Below are positions 61,101-64,000 of a DNA stretch of 64,000 nucleotides, piece after piece. Every line of letters begins with the position of its first letter. Position 1 is the stretch's first letter. The position numbers were made by a program, and so were the translations under genes. Below the pieces are notes generated by a model. The model saw nothing but the letters and a program-made list of their open reading frames with translations. It was not told the origin of the DNA and did no database searches. Source of the stretch: Chamaea fasciata (taxonomy: Eukaryota > Chordata > Aves > Passeriformes > Sylviidae); the NCBI GenBank assembly GCA_029207755.1, contig JARCOQ010000006.1:17086890-17150889 (forward strand), written 5' to 3'.

Positions 61101-64000
61101 GGAAACCACAGAAATGGACAATCTTTCCTTCTTTCTTTCTAGTCTACTAATTAGTAATTTTTTGTATCCAGTGTATATAAGAAGAAGGGTGTAGGAAAGA
61201 GGCTAAGGCACCTAAACTCTTATTGGTGTTTACGTGTAAACAAAGGCAGCTTTGGCAGCATTTCAAGTTCTTCATTTGTCCTCAGGTCAGAGAGATAAAT
61301 AGGAACTTTTACAGACAAAATGTCTGTCTTTCATCCTGATTCTTTTCTTTGCTTACTCCTTTTCTTTTATCATACATTATTTTACATCCCTGCACATTTT
61401 CCTGGGTTATCATCATTTTCACTGAAATGGTTGCTCCCTAATTCTCCTCTCAGGGGGTTCCCAGGCTACTTCTACCTTCCTATCTTATGTGGGGTTTTTT
61501 TGGTGGTGTTTTTTTTTTTTTTCTCACTGCCACAGAGTTTTTTAACCAACCACATTTCCTGGACTGGGACATCATCAGTTAAATTTTGTTTGCAACAGCA
61601 ATTGTCAAAAAAGAGGAAGCATTTGGTTGCCCTCAGCTATGTCTGCAACACTGTGGTTATTTGATATTCCAAGTACAGGGAGGTGATGATAACTGCTGAC
61701 ACATGCTGGCTTGCTGTTGGTAATCACTAAATCTAAGCAGGCACAGAGTCACCTTTGTACAACTATTCAAAAATACACAGCTGCAGGTTGTAGTACTGCA
61801 CCCCTGCCTCTGTCAGCCAGTTCACTGAATTACCCCAAGCTCTGCTGTGTAAAATGCACAGGCTAATGCTTGGCTAATGTTTTTTCATGCTGGACATTCT
61901 GCATTTGTTCTCAGACACAGAGATATTCTCTGCAAGCCCCTCTCTCTGGTTTGCAGCAGTCAAGGGTCAGAGACCTTCAGCTTTAGTAGTATGATGGGGA
62001 AAAATGAGTTTTTAGCCTCCATTGGGAGTCTAAGAAACCTTATTTCCTTTTACCTGGTTGCTCTTTAAGCAGGCATATTTCGTGAATACTTTGGCAGAAT
62101 ACCAAACATTCATTTGCTTAGTTTGTATACTTCTTATGGAAAACTTTTTGGACATGCTTAAAAGGAGAATGCTCTCCAAGCTGTTTATTTGGAGATCTCT
62201 GGGTTTGGTTATCAATAAATCCCAAATTAAGCTAGAATTAGACACTGAAATTTTGTGTATTAAAACTTGAAATACCACCAGATTCACTTCTGTGGAAAGG
62301 ACAGCCAGTCCCTGAATATTTTCATGCTTGATTTTCATTTTCTTTGCCATGACTGAAGGGAAAAAACCATTCTGTGTGGATTCAGCAGACTCATACAGGG
62401 ATCTCACTCCTCTTCTGCTGTTTTAGCCAAAATTGTAGATGGAGCACTGACTTTGAAATACAGTTCCATCACTAAATTTTAGAAAGCAATGTGAATGGCT
62501 CAAAATACGTAAAATATGTTGTACAAGGTTTCTTTTTAGCGTACAAATTCCATTACCACTTTTTGTGTATTTAGCCTTCAAATAATTGTTTCATATAATT
62601 TTGAAACGTTTTGATTTTCTGTATATCTTAATTGATTTCTCACAAAAAATAAAACTATAAAAATATATATTTGCATGGAAGAGGAGGAGATAAATATAGT
62701 TTTTATACAACCTAGCACTAAAAATTTTCTAAAATGTGTAACTGTCATTTCAGTCCCTTTTGAAAATATTTTCATCTGTTAGACACATTACTCAGCATTT
62801 ACGTAGTTATGGCTTTTTAAGCAATAATCTACTAATAAAAATGGAAATAAAATAATTTCCTTTCTACTCCTTGTCATACTTTGTTATATAACTTCAATAG
62901 ATGTTATAATGTAGATAGGTTTCAAGCACTCAGAATTGTGGGGAAAAATTATGATGAAGAACAAAACCTGGACTACTTCATTACTGTCATAGCCGTGCTT
63001 ATGGCTTGAAAGAAATGATGGTGTTCTAAGGTGGTGGTGTTGGTAGGTAGATTTATCTAGGTAGACAATGAGGATCTGCACTGTTGTGTGAACAATGCAG
63101 ATGAAAAAAATGCTGTCGGATGCTTAAGCAATTCAAATGGTTCAGAAGTTAAGCTTCCTTAAGAGGAATAGTTTGAAGTATTTTCTTCATTCCCAAATCT
63201 TTTCACCTTAGATTTTACAGAACATTAACTCTAGAAAAAGTCTTGAATTTATTGGCTGTATAATGTTGCCTGAAGCAAGAGATTTTCTTTTTTCTTCCCT
63301 GCATGATATCTTGAACTCAGGTAGAAAATTTAGATGGAAAAACAGGAGGGAGAAGGCTAATGTAATAACAAAAATAAAGAAGACTACACTGGCCAGAGGC
63401 AAGTGACAACTGAGTTCCACACTGATACAGGACTGTAGCTCAGACAGTATCCTGCAGGACAGAGCCAGGCCTAGGCAACAGTCAGAAACGCAGAAAGGGT
63501 GGATGATAACAAGCTCCCCTGGACTCATAGGTGTACCCGCAGCCATCGATGGAGCAGGAGTTATGGGCACACTGATGACAATTAGCAAGATGTTACCTTT
63601 GAAACGGGTTGGGATCCTTGCTGTCGAGTACCCAAGATGCATGTACGCTGTGTATGGCACACAGACACATGGCATAGCCATACCGTGCAGGGGTGCAAAA
63701 AAGGCTGTCAGTGGATGGGAGAAGTGCCGTGCCTTACTGTGGCACTCCTTCGGAACTCACACCCATACCTTTCAGCAGGTGGAGCCACAGCAGTAGGTTA
63801 TAGCTGCCTGTCTGGTTGCAGAGCTGTGTCAGTATAGAAGTGATCTCTGTGGCACCCTCAATTTCTAAATAAAACTACAGTCTAAACAATCTGCAATGAC
63901 ACTTGTACTGATCTTTTCTCCTAGTACATTTTATCCATAGGATTATTTATAGTTCTGGTAAACAATCACAAGGCATAAGAAGTGGAACATAGGAAGCATA
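58150..64000. other. Upstream flank of ADGRA3, no gene seen
   Basis: AT-rich with only short overlapping open frames and no recognised exon, tRNA or snoRNA. It holds a short CA run near 58288-58297, a G-rich patch at 60606-60617, the long inverted repeat at 60999-61113, a T-run near 61509-61523 and an AATAAA at 63867-63872 after a G+C-richer stretch. In human the neighbour on this side is GBA3, but nothing here resembles it. Confidence 0.6.
60999..61113. repeat. 34-bp perfect inverted repeat with nested 10-bp stem
   Basis: The left arm 60999-61032 (TTCTGTGGTTTCCCTTCCCT...) is the exact reverse complement of the right arm 61080-61113. After a 3-nt mismatch, AGTACATTCA (61036-61045) pairs with TGAATGTACT (61067-61076), leaving a 21-nt loop. 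This gives a 115-nt foldback with 44 paired positions per side. Overlapping open frames on opposite strands share the peptide ANFMKGRETTE because of it. Its origin is unknown: a recent inverted duplication, a small foldback element or a hairpin RNA precursor. Confidence 0.93.

Noticed and set aside
62030..62407. 125-codon minus-strand open frame in the upstream flank
   Set aside because: No domain or family was recognised. The length is compatible with chance, and it overlaps a frame on the other strand. Not called without a database match.
1..64000. CRISPR arrays, bacterial operons, tRNA or rRNA genes
   Set aside because: None was seen. The window is vertebrate nuclear DNA with one large spliced gene.

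Overview
The window is vertebrate nuclear DNA, almost certainly avian. It is AT-rich, and it carries several 5'-truncated CR1 LINE copies of different ages with the bird-type 3' end (decayed ATTCTRTG ends). I saw no mammalian SINEs. The species cannot be fixed from sequence alone.

One protein-coding gene fills most of the window. It is ADGRA3 (GPR125), an adhesion G protein-coupled receptor, on the minus strand from the start codon at 57576 to the stop at 4694-4696. All 19 coding exons can be placed with GT-AG borders and matching phases. The coding sequence adds up to 3975 nt, or 1324 residues plus stop, close to my recollection of about 1321 for the human protein. Exon 1 (signal peptide and LRR N-cap) lies in a CpG island at about 57.0-58.1 kb. 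Exons 2-5 are four 72-nt leucine-rich repeat exons, and exon 6 is the LRR C-cap. Exon 7 and most of exon 8 encode the Ig-like domain, exons 8-9 the hormone-receptor domain and exons 10-14 the GAIN/GPS region. Exons 15-19 encode the seven transmembrane helices and a long cytoplasmic tail ending in a PDZ ligand. The coding span is about 53 kb.

Region by region: 1-4.36 kb is downstream flank with one CR1 relic. 4.36-4.69 kb is the likely 3' UTR. 4.69-57.58 kb is the gene, with CR1 relics in introns 1, 2, 14 and 16 and an older CR1/L3-clade LINE relic in intron 1. 57.0-58.1 kb is the CpG-island promoter, with an NRF1 palindrome, a GC box, a YY1-like core and a nine-codon uORF. 58.1-64 kb is upstream flank with no recognisable gene. 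The flank does hold a striking 34-bp perfect inverted repeat with a further internal stem at 60999-61113.

I found no undescribed multi-gene system. The items most worth a second look are the long hairpin upstream of the promoter, G-rich runs on the transcribed-sense strand inside introns, the poly-arginine trinucleotide run in the signal peptide, the His-to-Ser change at the GPS site and the weak donor of intron 13.
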